Assembly (NCBI RefSeq): GCF_025151535.1
Contig: NZ_CP102288.1
Coordinates: 997,501-1,061,500, forward strand
DNA length: 64,000 nt
DNA from: Segatella copri DSM 18205
GTDB taxonomy: Bacteria; Bacteroidota; Bacteroidia; Bacteroidales; Bacteroidaceae
Reading direction: 5' to 3'
The position numbers and the translations under genes are program-made. The notes beneath the pieces were generated by a model, which was not told the origin of the DNA, searched no databases, and was given only the letters and a program-made list of their open reading frames with translations. Position 1 is the first letter of the stretch. Every line of letters begins with the position of its first letter. This document shows positions 23,857-32,827 of the stretch, piece after piece.

Positions 23857-25143
23857 ATGAAGGTAATAAAGTATCCTGCAAAGGAGGAATGGAGCGAGAT
23901 TGTAAAACGCCCACACCTGGATGTTTCGCAGCTGAATGCGACCGTACAAGGTGTACTCGACGATGTGAAAAACCATGGCGACGAAGCCGTGAAGCGTTAC
24001 GAGGAGAAGTTTGATCATGCCCATCTCGATTCTTTGGCTGTGACTGAAGCTGAAATCGAAGAGGCTGAGAAAACGGTTTCTCAAGAACTGAAAGACGCTT
24101 TGCACCTCGCCCATCATAACATTGCCGCATTCCATCATAGCCAGAAGTTTGATGGTGTAAAGGTTGAAACTTGCCCTGGTGTAACCTGCTGGCAGAAGAG
24201 TGTGGCTATAGAGAAGGTGGGATTGTATATCCCGGGAGGTACTGCTCCTCTCTTTAGCACCGTTCTGATGCTGGCTACTCCTGCCAAGATTGCGGGATGT
24301 AAAGAAATAGTACTGTGTACTCCTCCAAATAAAGAGGGCAAGGTGAACCCGGCTATCCTCATGGCGGCAAAGATTGCGGGCGTAAGCAAGATCTTTAAGG
24401 CGGGTGGCGTTCAGGCTATCGGAGCCATGGCTTACGGTACGGAGAGCGTGCCTAAGGTTTATAAGATTTTCGGTCCGGGCAACCAGTTTGTCATGGCTGC
24501 CAAGCAGCAGGTTTCCCTGCACGATGTGGCTATAGACATGCCTGCCGGTCCGTCTGAAGTTTGTCTTATTGCTGACGAAACAGCCAACCCTGTGTTTGCT
24601 GCTGCCGACCTGTTGTCGCAGGCTGAACATGGTTTCGATTCTCAGGTTTTCTTCATTACTACATCTGAAAAAGTGTTGGATGATGTAAAGAATGAAGTTG
24701 AAGCACAACTTGAACGTTTACCACGTAAGGAGATGGCACAGACCTCGTTAGACAACTCTAAGTTTATCCTCGTTAAGACCGAAGAGGAGGCAATCGACCT
24801 CTGCAATACTTATGCACCGGAGCATCTGATTATCGCCACAGCCGATTATGAGCAGCTGGCAGAAAAAGTTGTGAATGCAGGTAGTGTATTCCTCGGAAAC
24901 TATGCGTGCGAAAGTGCAGGCGACTATGCAAGCGGTACGAATCATACCTTGCCAACCCATGGTTATGCTTTGGCTTACAACGGAGTGAACCTGGACAGTT
25001 ATAATCGCAAAATCACCTTCCAGCATCTTACAGAAGAAGGTATTCGTAACATTGGAAATGCTGTAGTGACCATGGCGGAAAATGAGCAATTGGAAGCTCA
25101 TGCCAATGCGATGAGACTGAGAGTGAACAGTTTGAAACAATAG
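23857..25143 (+). CDS. hisD: Histidinol dehydrogenase
   Basis: 428 aa, zinc enzyme that oxidises histidinol to histidine with two NAD. Family motifs: VGLYIPGGTAPLFSTVLMLATPAKIAGC, KIFGPGNQFVMAAKQQV, IDMPAGPSEV, and the zinc/catalytic LLSQAEHGFDSQV. Late markers are YAPEHLII and ESAGDYASGTNHTLPTHGYA. Length is exact for the family. The hisG-hisD gap (94 nt) contains inverted TTTAATG/CATTAAA words (23771-23833), which may form a weak hairpin within the operon. Confidence 0.97.
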   Translation: MKVIKYPAKEEWSEIVKRPHLDVSQLNATVQGVLDDVKNHGDEAVKRYEEKFDHAHLDSLAVTEAEIEEAEKTVSQELKDALHLAHHNIAAFHHSQKFDGVKVETCPGVTCWQKSVAIEKVGLYIPGGTAPLFSTVLMLATPAKIAGCKEIVLCTPPNKEGKVNPAILMAAKIAGVSKIFKAGGVQAIGAMAYGTESVPKVYKIFGPGNQFVMAAKQQVSLHDVAIDMPAGPSEVCLIADETANPVFAAADLLSQAEHGFDSQVFFITTSEKVLDDVKNEVEAQLERLPRKEMAQTSLDNSKFILVKTEEEAIDLCNTYAPEHLIIATADYEQLAEKVVNAGSVFLGNYACESAGDYASGTNHTLPTHGYALAYNGVNLDSYNRKITFQHLTEEGIRNIGNAVVTMAENEQLEAHANAMRLRVNSLKQ

Positions 25144-25193
25144 GGTGAAACAGGAAGTTGTAAAGATACTTCTTAATAGCTTTTGAAAGAATA

Positions 25194-26228
25194 ATGAAAG
25201 AATTGAAAGATTTGTGCCGAGAGAACATCTGGAATCTGGCACCTTACAGTTGCGCCCGTACGGAGTTTGCAGGCAGAAATGCCCGCGTCTTCCTCGACGC
25301 CAACGAAAATCCATATAATGACCCTTACAATCGCTATCCTGATCCGCTGCAGGTTGAACTGAAGAAGCAGATCAGCAAGATTAAGGGTGTGGCTGAAGAG
25401 AAAATCTTCCTGGGCAACGGTTCCGACGAGGCCATCGATTTGGTTTACCGTGTATTCTGCCGCCCGGGCAAGGATAATGTAGTAGCGATTGCACCTACTT
25501 ATGGAATGTATGAAGTTTGTGCAGACATCAACGATGTGGAGTATCGTTCTGTATTGCTTGATGAAAATTATCAGATTTCTGCAGAAAAACTGCTGGCAGC
25601 CTGCGATGAACAGACAAAGGTTATCTGGATCTGCAGTCCGAACAATCCTACGGGCAATCACATCAACCGCGAGGCAATCGTAGAGGTGTTGCAGAAATTC
25701 CAGGGTATTGTCATCATCGACGAAGCCTACAGCGATTTCTCTCCGGAGCGCACATTCCGCAGCGTGCTCGACAGATTTCCTAACATGATTGTGCTCAACA
25801 CCATGAGTAAGGCGTGGGGCTGTGCAGCCCTCCGTTTGGGAATGGCTTTTGCGAGCAAGAAGATTGTTGACATATTCAATAAGGTGAAATATCCTTATAA
25901 CGTCAATCTGCTTACTCAGGAGCATGCGCTGGAAGTGATGAAGAATCCGCTGAAGGTTGACGAATGGGTGAAGAACATCCTACAGGAGCGTTCTAAGGTA
26001 ATGGCTGCATTCCTGGATCTGCCTATCTGCGAGAAGGTTTATCCTACTGATGCAAATTTCTTCCTGGCTAAAATGACCGACGCCAACGCCATCTATAATT
26101 ATCTGGTGGCACAAGGCATTATCGTAAGAAACCGCAACAAGGTTCAGTTGTGCGGCAACTGTCTGAGAATTACTATCGGAAACAAGAGCGAGAATGCTGA
26201 ATTACTCGGTGCTTTGAGACAATATTAG
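25194..26228 (+). CDS. hisC: Histidinol-phosphate aminotransferase
   Basis: 344 aa, PLP enzyme of histidine synthesis. The substrate-contact start is [19 protein letters not shown]. The PLP-binding Asp/Tyr lie in [11 protein letters not shown] and the PLP lysine in [18 protein letters not shown]. Fold type I length is normal. It is 50 nt after hisD in the same operon. In many Bacteroidota hisB (bifunctional phosphatase/dehydratase) comes next; here an interspersed palindrome and the convergent ygiQ follow instead. Confidence 0.96.
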   Translation: MKELKDLCRENIWNLAPYSCARTEFAGRNARVFLDANENPYNDPYNRYPDPLQVELKKQISKIKGVAEEKIFLGNGSDEAIDLVYRVFCRPGKDNVVAIAPTYGMYEVCADINDVEYRSVLLDENYQISAEKLLAACDEQTKVIWICSPNNPTGNHINREAIVEVLQKFQGIVIIDEAYSDFSPERTFRSVLDRFPNMIVLNTMSKAWGCAALRLGMAFASKKIVDIFNKVKYPYNVNLLTQEHALEVMKNPLKVDEWVKNILQERSKVMAAFLDLPICEKVYPTDANFFLAKMTDANAIYNYLVAQGIIVRNRNKVQLCGNCLRITIGNKSENAELLGALRQY

Positions 26229-26240
26229 CATTTAAGCAGC

Positions 26241-26430
26241 AAGCCCTGAAAGGGCAGAAGCCCCTAGCCCAGGGCAGCGCCCTGGGTCATATATATTAAC
26301 AACCAAGTCGCCCTGTAAGGGCAAAAGCTTCATATATTTAAAGCTTTTGCCCTTACAGGGCGACTTTAGTATCTCACATTCTAAACCCAGGGTGTTGCCC
26401 TGGGCTAGGAGCTTTTGCCCTTTCAGGGCG
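26241..26430. repeat. Interspersed palindromic element, copy C
   Basis: Symmetric 190-bp element: AGCCCTGAAAGGGCAGAAGC at the left and GCTTTTGCCCTTTCAGGGC at the right; the CCCAGGGCAGCGCCCTGGG hairpin and its partner CCCAGGGTGTTGCCCTGGG; and the central pair GTCGCCCTGTAAGGGCAAAA with TTTTGCCCTTACAGGGCGAC. It exactly fills the gap between hisC (ends 26228) and convergent ygiQ (ends 26443) and probably serves as the bidirectional terminator there. Confidence 0.92.
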
Positions 26431-26442
26431 TATTGCTGACAT

Positions 26443-28635
26443 TTATCTTCTTCTGCCTCTACCTTCATTTCTTCCTTGATTTCCACGGCCGCCGCGTTCG
26501 TTCTTATCCCCGCTGTTGTAGCGGTTCTTGCGACTGTGGTTGTCGTTGTCGAAATTAGGGTTGAAGCTCTTTTTCTTCTTATTCTTGAAGAAGCCGGCAC
26601 CTCCGCTTAATGGGCGGCCTTCGTTCAGATATTTATCTTCATCATAGCAACCTACATTTCCGAAACCCTTTGGTGCATAGCGGTCAGACGCATTTCTGCC
26701 AGTTCCACGCTTGCCCTTAGCACCTTTTCCTACACCAGGATTATCGTATGTAGAACCAATCGCCTTATCGTCATAATGCGTCTTCTTACCCTTGAAACTG
26801 CCACCCATGCTCTTCCTGTCGTAGAGTTTGTCGATGAGGTCGGCTCTGCCTATCCGGCGAAGTTCACTCTCGATGGCACGGCGCTCTTCAGGCTTGTACC
26901 AGAAGAAGAACATGCGCTGGGCAAGCTTCTCTTTCTGAGTCTTGGCGCTGGAGACCGGCTCCAGGGTGTAAGGATCGTACCCCGTGTACCAGGTCTCGGT
27001 AGAAATGGTCATAGGAGTAGGGGTGAAATCCTGCACCTGCTCCAGATGGAAATCCAGTCCCTTCGTAATGACGGCAAGTTCGGCCATGTCTTCTTCATGA
27101 CAGCCCGGATGCGAACTGATGAAGTAAGGAATGATCTGCTGGTTCAGACCTTCTTCCTTGTTGATCTTGTCGAAGATGCGCTTGAACTCGTAGAAGAGGT
27201 CGAACGATGGCTTGCGCATGAACTTCAAGACCTCCGGACTCGTATGTTCGGGAGCCACCTTCAGTCGGCCGCTCACGTGCTTGGTAATCAGTTCGCGCGT
27301 GTATTCTCTAGCCGCCTGATTCACCTTTTCGTCCTTGCTCTTATGCAGCAGAAGGTCGTAACGCACACCACTACCAATGAAACTCTTCTTGATTCCCGGC
27401 AAAGCATCTACAGCATGATAAATCTCCAGAAGCTTGCTGTGGTCGGTATTGAGGTTCGGACAAATCTGAGGGTTTACACACGATGGGCGCTTGCACACTT
27501 CGCAGGCTTTCTGATTCTTGCCGTGCATTCCGTACATGTTGGCAGAAGGACCGCCCAAATCGCTCAGATAGCCCTTGAAATCAGGCATTTGGATGATTTT
27601 CTTCACCTCCTTCAGAATGCTCTCCTTGCTGCGGCAAACCACGAATTTACCCTGATGGGCAGAAATGGTGCAGAAAGAACAGCCGCCGAAACAGCCACGA
27701 TGAAGGTTCACGGAGAACTTGATCATCTCGTAGGCAGGAATGGTCTTGCCCTTGTATTTAGGATGAGGCAAACGCGTATAAGGCAGGTCGAAAGCCGCAT
27801 CCAGCTCCGCGGTAGTCATCAGCGGGAAAGGCGGATTCACCACTACATATTTGCCGTCAACTTCCTGAATCATGCGCTGAGCATGCATCTTGTTGGCTTC
27901 TTCCTCCAGATGGCGCACGTTCTCAGCCTGTCCCTTCTTGTTGTGAAGACATTCTTCGTGGCTGTGGAGGATGATGTCATCGTCCTTGAAACCGCCCGGA
28001 ATCTCACTTTCCTTGCAGTAGAAAACCACCTGCGGCATTTCGTGGATTTGGCTAAGCGTCTTGCCTTCTGCAAAGGCATTGGCCAGTTCTACGATAGAAC
28101 GTTCGCCCATTCCGTAGAGAATGAGGTCGGCGCCCGAATCGCAGAGAATGCACTTGCGGAGCTCGTCTTTCCAATAGTCGTAGTGGCTGATGCGGCGCAA
28201 CGAAGCCTCAATACCGCCTAGTGCTACAGGTACGTCGGGAAAGAGTTTCTTCAGTATCTGCGTATAGACGATAGAAGGATAGTCGGGGCGCATGTCGTGG
28301 CGGGAGTCAGGACTGAAAGCGTCCTCGCTACGCATGCGGCGGTTGGCCGTGTAGCGGTTCACCATCGAGTCCATGGCACCCGGAGAAACACCAAAGAAGA
28401 GGCGAGGGCGACCGAGTTTCTTGAAGTCTCGGAAATCGCCGTGCCAGTCGGGCTGGGGAACGATGGCTACCCGATAGCCGTTGGCTTCCAGTATTCGTCC
28501 GAGGATGGCAGGGCCGAAGGATGGGTGGTCAACGTAAGCATCTCCTGAAAAGAGGATGACGTCGAGTTCGTCCCATCCGCGCAACTCGCATTCTTTCTTG
28601 GTGGTAGGTAAGAAATCTGTTAACTTATAATCCAT
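26443..28635 (-). CDS. ygiQ: YgiQ family radical SAM protein
   Basis: 730 aa. Long UPF0313/YgiQ architecture: an N-terminal B12-binding-like domain (DVILFSGDAYVDHPSFGPAILG), the radical SAM core with the cluster motif CFGGCSFCT around residue 320, SAM-binding strands, and the C-terminal YgiQ extension. The tail (last ~110 residues) is Gly/Arg/Asn-rich and basic (KRGTGRNASDRYAPKG and RGGRGNQGRNEGRGRRR), longer than in enteric homologues and suggestive of RNA binding. The biochemical reaction of YgiQ is not established. Likely cotranscribed with the small gene 10 nt upstream. Confidence 0.93.
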   Translation of the reverse strand: MDYKLTDFLPTTKKECELRGWDELDVILFSGDAYVDHPSFGPAILGRILEANGYRVAIVPQPDWHGDFRDFKKLGRPRLFFGVSPGAMDSMVNRYTANRRMRSEDAFSPDSRHDMRPDYPSIVYTQILKKLFPDVPVALGGIEASLRRISHYDYWKDELRKCILCDSGADLILYGMGERSIVELANAFAEGKTLSQIHEMPQVVFYCKESEIPGGFKDDDIILHSHEECLHNKKGQAENVRHLEEEANKMHAQRMIQEVDGKYVVVNPPFPLMTTAELDAAFDLPYTRLPHPKYKGKTIPAYEMIKFSVNLHRGCFGGCSFCTISAHQGKFVVCRSKESILKEVKKIIQMPDFKGYLSDLGGPSANMYGMHGKNQKACEVCKRPSCVNPQICPNLNTDHSKLLEIYHAVDALPGIKKSFIGSGVRYDLLLHKSKDEKVNQAAREYTRELITKHVSGRLKVAPEHTSPEVLKFMRKPSFDLFYEFKRIFDKINKEEGLNQQIIPYFISSHPGCHEEDMAELAVITKGLDFHLEQVQDFTPTPMTISTETWYTGYDPYTLEPVSSAKTQKEKLAQRMFFFWYKPEERRAIESELRRIGRADLIDKLYDRKSMGGSFKGKKTHYDDKAIGSTYDNPGVGKGAKGKRGTGRNASDRYAPKGFGNVGCYDEDKYLNEGRPLSGGAGFFKNKKKKSFNPNFDNDNHSRKNRYNSGDKNERGGRGNQGRNEGRGRRR

Positions 28636-28645
28636 TCAATATTTT

Positions 28646-28987
28646 TTAATCATTTACTGCGTCTGGTTCTGCATCTGCTGCAGCCTCAGCCTGCTTCTTG
28701 TCTTTCCAGTCTACGTAGAGCAGAACGAGGTTGTGAAGACCGAGCGCCTTCATGTTCTGATTGTAGATGACGTCGAGACAGAGATCGAGCAACTCCTTAT
28801 CCTTGATGTCGCTGCTCTCGAGGAGTGAACGCACATTAAGTTTCAGTTTATCGAGCACTTCCTCGTCGACAATGCCGTTGCTGTCTACGAGGTTGCGGAG
28901 TAACTGATACTTTTCGATGGTCTCTAAATGCTGGTCGCTCACTTCGATAGAGCGAGTGCCAGACTGGTTGGCTTGAATCTTATACAT
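28646..28987 (-). CDS. Small cytosolic protein of unknown function
   Basis: 113 aa, acidic and helical (YQLLRNLVDSNGIVDEEVLDKLKL, KDKELLDLCLDVIYNQNMK). No signal peptide, membrane segment or known motif. Ends with an Ala/Asp-rich tail (AEAAADAEPDAVND). The 10-nt gap to ygiQ downstream and the same strand suggest one message. I do not recognise a family. Confidence 0.65.
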   Translation of the reverse strand: MYKIQANQSGTRSIEVSDQHLETIEKYQLLRNLVDSNGIVDEEVLDKLKLNVRSLLESSDIKDKELLDLCLDVIYNQNMKALGLHNLVLLYVDWKDKKQAEAAADAEPDAVND

Positions 28988-29021
28988 AAGCTTAAATTTT
29001 TTTATCTGTTTTACTTTTAAT

Positions 29022-31709
29022 TTAATCTGTCAGAAATTTGAGAATGCCGAGCAACACGCTGGTGCGGGTTCTTTCGTCGATGATGCATTCCAGCGGGAAT
29101 CCCATGACGAAGCTGCGGTAAGTAGTGCTCTTGTAGGCAACTGCCGCACTCGTTCCCGTATCGTATTGCATCGCCGTGAAGGCGTAATTGCCAACCGGTT
29201 TCAATATCTCGGGATGGGTTGCCGCATAATGCTGGGCATTCAGCTCGTTATAATAGCTGAACTGCAGACCTAAACCCTTGACGTTAGGCGAAGTGTAGAC
29301 AATACTGTCTCGTTCTGTTACGGTTGAATCTTCGGGATTGATGTCCCTGGTGATGGCCGTAGAACCTGTAGGCTCATAGCTGAGTTTCAGAATATCGCTC
29401 AGGAACGCCTGTTCCTCTTCAGTCTGCATGTCGCTTCCGGTGTAAGAACCGCTTATCAGGATTCTGCCGCCTTGGCTGGCGTATTGCCTGATGCTGTTCT
29501 GCAGGGCAGGCGTGAACGACTTGAAGTAGGCGTGAGTATAGCCGTCATGGCGCTCCAGTCCGTTGATGAGGTCAACTGCCTGATAGTTCTTCATCTGAAC
29601 CCTGCCGCTGGCGATGACTTCGCTCGAACAGCTGGAAATATTATATTTGCCCGAAGCCGCAATACTTGTAGCATGCGCCTGAACGTAGTTGAAGTCGTTG
29701 CCTGCCACAAACTTGCCAATCATTTCGTTGCCGCTGAAACCGAGTCCGAAACTGGTTTCGTTGCCCATTCTGCTTCTGTCGAATACCTGCTGCTTGCCGC
29801 TCCATCCCGCCGTCAGTCCGTAGCTTACGCCCGGATCCTGATTGAGGTCGAATCCCTGCTTTTCCTCATCATCCACGACCTGCGGAGAGGCAAGGCGATG
29901 GAAATTGTTTACGATGAGCACAGACTTGCTGGCAGCAGGATTATAGAGCACAGAGAGGGTTTCGGTGGTGAAACTTTCTCCTCCTGCATTAACCGCAGCC
30001 ACCTTAAAATGGTAAAGCTTGCCCGGTTTCAGCTGCATCTGGCAGCGGGTGGTGTTCACGATGGTTCCGTTGTCAAAACCGCCTTGTCCCTCAGCCTTAT
30101 AAATAATGTAAGAAGTAGGGCGGGCAGATGGTTCCGTCTTGTCCAGCTGGGCAGTCCATGAGAGTAGGGCAACACCTTGGTTCTGCGTAACGCTGAAGTT
30201 CTGCGGAGCCAGCGGCTGGACCACGTATCGGGTTCCATGATTGCTGTTTACGAAGCGCAGGATAGTTTTGTAGATGGAGCGTGCGATATAGAACTTTCCG
30301 AGCGGATCCTGAGCAATTCTCATGTCAGGGAAATTCTGATGCGAAAGCATTTCGATAATAGCTGACGGAACTTCCGGCAGACGGGTTTCAGAATAGTTTC
30401 TGTCCCATAGGTAGCGTTTGCCGAATTCTCCGAACTGAGCCGTGAGATCCGTAACGAGATTATCGCGCAAAGCCCTGGCGAAATCCTTGGATGTGAATCT
30501 GGAGATTCCGCTGTTCAGTATTCCGTCGTTATAATCTGTGGTGCAGATAGCAAGGGCTCCAAAGGTAGTTTTTCCGTCCTTATTGTAACCCGCATCACTA
30601 TGAAGTGCCAGCGAGAGTTCTATAGGCACGTGCTTGCCCTTTCTGGCAGGCATGTAAACCGAACCGCCGCCCAGCCAATTGGTCATCAGCGAACGGGTGT
30701 TGATGTCGTCGGCGTAATCATTTTCTCCCTTTCTGCCTCCATAAACCTTATAGGGAGCACCAGCCCATTGGGCGTAGTATCTGGCTCCTTCCAGGCAACG
30801 GGGCAATCCGCTGGTGTAACCGCCACGCTCTATGTTTCCCATGCCGCCGCCAAAGCGGACAGCATCTGTAGTTACTACTCCACGGTGTGAAGCCTTGTTG
30901 GTGCAGACCACGCGGTTGAACTCGTTGCAGCCCTTGTCGAAATCGAAGGTGCCCAGGTAAACCCAGGTGCCTCCGCCCATGCGCTGGTTAACGGAAAACT
31001 CTGTAGCTTCGCCCTTGTGATAAACGATGTATCTTGCATCGCTCACGCTCTTGGGGAGCGACTGGTAGCTTACGTAGACTGCGTATTTGCCGGCTTCCTT
31101 AAAACGGGGCTGGTAGCTTACCTGGCTGGTTTTCTTCCGCTTGGTAGCCTTCGCCTGTCTCACGGTTCCCATGCGGAACGGATTTTCCCCATCTTTCAGT
31201 CGGTAGCGGTTGGCAAAACCGAGCGAATCGCATTTTTTCCATCGCTTGCTCGCCTCCTTTTCGAAATAATAAACCGACTTGACAGCATCATCATTATCGA
31301 TGACGATTTCGTTCCTCTGCCAGTCTCTTTCGCGGGGTGTGAAGACGATGGCTCCCGCATTCTGGAGCATCGGGATGAGGTAGGGCACTACGATGGTTTG
31401 GGTAAAGAGATCTTCGTTTGTGCAAAACAGGTTAGGGCGTTGCCATTTCCATACATCTCTGTCGGCATAATAATACCGTCCGTGCGAGGCCCATAGCGAA
31501 AGGTGCCTGTTCTGTAGTCCTGCCGTAACGAAATAAGGGCGGGAAACATTAAACACCCATGGGTCGCCATCATAATCTATGCCTTGCCATGCGCCGCTGT
31601 TAGCCTCGTCGTAGATAGGAAAAAACGATTTGCCGTTAGCCTGAAGCGAAGCTCCAGCGGCTAACAGCAAACTGCTTATCAAACAATATGTTATGTTTTG
31701 GTGTTTCAC
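29022..31709 (-). CDS. Large exported protein with amidase-like and golvesin/fibronectin-type domains
   Basis: 895 aa. Signal peptide residues 1-25 (LLAAGASLQA-NGK). Two segments resemble an N-acetylmuramoyl-L-alanine amidase (Amidase_3) fold: LFTQTIVVPYLIPMLQNAGAIV early, and later SLALHSDAGYN with RLPEVPSAIIEMLSHQNFPD. Between them sits a beta-rich golvesin-type insert (KEAGKYAVYVSYQSLP, GTWVYLGTFDFDKG). A fibronectin III-like part follows (APQNFSVTQNQGVALLSW, YHFKVAAVNAGGES). Bacteroidota homologues are often labelled xanthan lyase, which I do not believe from the sequence. Probably an envelope peptidoglycan or glycan-active protein. Confidence 0.75.
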   Translation of the reverse strand: MKHQNITYCLISSLLLAAGASLQANGKSFFPIYDEANSGAWQGIDYDGDPWVFNVSRPYFVTAGLQNRHLSLWASHGRYYYADRDVWKWQRPNLFCTNEDLFTQTIVVPYLIPMLQNAGAIVFTPRERDWQRNEIVIDNDDAVKSVYYFEKEASKRWKKCDSLGFANRYRLKDGENPFRMGTVRQAKATKRKKTSQVSYQPRFKEAGKYAVYVSYQSLPKSVSDARYIVYHKGEATEFSVNQRMGGGTWVYLGTFDFDKGCNEFNRVVCTNKASHRGVVTTDAVRFGGGMGNIERGGYTSGLPRCLEGARYYAQWAGAPYKVYGGRKGENDYADDINTRSLMTNWLGGGSVYMPARKGKHVPIELSLALHSDAGYNKDGKTTFGALAICTTDYNDGILNSGISRFTSKDFARALRDNLVTDLTAQFGEFGKRYLWDRNYSETRLPEVPSAIIEMLSHQNFPDMRIAQDPLGKFYIARSIYKTILRFVNSNHGTRYVVQPLAPQNFSVTQNQGVALLSWTAQLDKTEPSARPTSYIIYKAEGQGGFDNGTIVNTTRCQMQLKPGKLYHFKVAAVNAGGESFTTETLSVLYNPAASKSVLIVNNFHRLASPQVVDDEEKQGFDLNQDPGVSYGLTAGWSGKQQVFDRSRMGNETSFGLGFSGNEMIGKFVAGNDFNYVQAHATSIAASGKYNISSCSSEVIASGRVQMKNYQAVDLINGLERHDGYTHAYFKSFTPALQNSIRQYASQGGRILISGSYTGSDMQTEEEQAFLSDILKLSYEPTGSTAITRDINPEDSTVTERDSIVYTSPNVKGLGLQFSYYNELNAQHYAATHPEILKPVGNYAFTAMQYDTGTSAAVAYKSTTYRSFVMGFPLECIIDERTRTSVLLGILKFLTD

Positions 31710-31760
31710 TATACGATTACTCCTTCTTTAATAGCTGACTAAACCGTTATCTTCTAACGT

Positions 31761-32318
31761 TTAATCAATATTTCCGATTGTGAACTTCTCCGGTTTCTTT
31801 CCTTTGAAATCCTTGAAGTACAACTTGATTTCACGCATGTCTTTGTCAACATCTCCTGACGGGATAATCTGCCTGGTGCATTGGATGACCTTCTTCTCAT
31901 AGTCAAGCCCATAGAGATGGATAGGCAGATGCGCCTTGAGGGCTATGAAATAGAATCCCTTTTTCCATTCTGGGTTGAGCGAGCGGGTACCTTCGGGCGT
32001 AATGCACAGTCCGAAAGCCTTCCGCTTATCCGCTTCTGCAGCCAGATTATCCGTCATGCTGGTATGTTTGCTTCTCCACACAGGAATACCTCCCATCTTT
32101 CTGAAGATAGGACCTAGCGGCCAGAAGAACCATTCCTTTTTCATAAGGAAATTACATTTGATTCCCTCAGCATGGGCAAAGAGCTGGCCCAGTATCAGAT
32201 CCCAGTTGCTGGTGTGCGGAGCCATGCAGATAATATACTTTTCAGGAAGCTCCTGGGTGATGATTTTCTTATATCCCAAGAGCTTATACAATATCCATTG
32301 ACAAATTCCTTTTACCAT
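31761..32318 (-). CDS. 1-acyl-sn-glycerol-3-phosphate acyltransferase family protein (PlsC-like)
   Basis: 185 aa. The acyltransferase motif HX4D is HTSNWD (about residues 34-39), the second block GGIPVWRSKHTSM follows, and EGTRSLNPEWKKGFYFIAL is the glycerolphosphate-contact region. It is shorter than PlsC (about 240 aa) and lacks the long N-terminal membrane part, so the substrate may be another lipid, as for the small Bacteroidota acyltransferases of this type. Same strand as the flanking genes with gaps of 42-51 nt. Confidence 0.88.
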   Translation of the reverse strand: MVKGICQWILYKLLGYKKIITQELPEKYIICMAPHTSNWDLILGQLFAHAEGIKCNFLMKKEWFFWPLGPIFRKMGGIPVWRSKHTSMTDNLAAEADKRKAFGLCITPEGTRSLNPEWKKGFYFIALKAHLPIHLYGLDYEKKVIQCTRQIIPSGDVDKDMREIKLYFKDFKGKKPEKFTIGNID

Positions 32319-32360
32319 ATAAATAAATAGGTGTATATTCTGATTCTGATGATGAAAGGA

Positions 32361-32633
32361 TTATACCAGGTTTGAAATCTGGTCGATGATTTCGCTCACC
32401 TGCTTGTTGAAGTCGCTTATAAGCTTTTTATAATATTCACCCTTCTTGATTCCCGGTTCCGGGTGAGACACGCGGCTGATGTAATCGCCGTTGATCATGA
32501 CGATAGCTGAAAGAATGCCATCCACATTTTCCTGTGAAGGCTTACCATTATACAAAGATGCAGCTACTGTCTCGGCGAAAAGTTCGCTTGTAATGTAGTT
32601 GATCGTGCGCTTTAAATCTCTTTTATTAGCCAT
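32361..32633 (-). CDS. Small cytosolic protein of unknown function
   Basis: 90 aa, mainly helical, no signal or membrane part (DLKRTINYITSELFAETVAA, NVDGILSAIVMINGDYISRVSHPEPG, KKLISDFNKQVSEIIDQISNLV). I recall related short proteins widely in Bacteroidales but no function. Probably first gene of a minus-strand run with the acyltransferase. The 190-nt gap upstream to divergent pfp holds promoters for both. Confidence 0.65.
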   Translation of the reverse strand: MANKRDLKRTINYITSELFAETVAASLYNGKPSQENVDGILSAIVMINGDYISRVSHPEPGIKKGEYYKKLISDFNKQVSEIIDQISNLV

Positions 32634-32776
32634 AATTCTTTTCTCCTAATTAATGAATAATTAAAAATATCGCTCAAAGATAATCATTTTCTTTGAAATA
32701 ACATCATTTTTTGGGAAAAAATGTATCTATTAACGCATTTTTAGCATTTTTCTTTCCGTATCTCGCAGAAAAGAGT

Positions 32777-32784
32777 TATTTTTG
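32777..32784 (+). promoter_or_regulatory. -7 element of pfp
   Basis: TATTTTTG, 43 nt before the ATG at 32828. The -33 side is TTTC-rich but lacks an exact TTTG at the usual distance. Confidence 0.55.
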
Positions 32785-32827
32785 CAGATGTTTTTGAAGT
32801 TTCAACTAATTAAAATATAAACGAATT

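Noticed and set aside
26776..28221. 481-codon plus-strand frame opposite ygiQ
   Set aside because: Antisense to a clear radical SAM gene; no motif, low-complexity Leu/Val/His content typical of shadow frames.
29472..30161. 229-codon plus-strand frame opposite the amidase-like gene
   Set aside because: Opposite a gene with a signal peptide and recognisable domains; no promoter or ribosome-binding site and no recognisable product.
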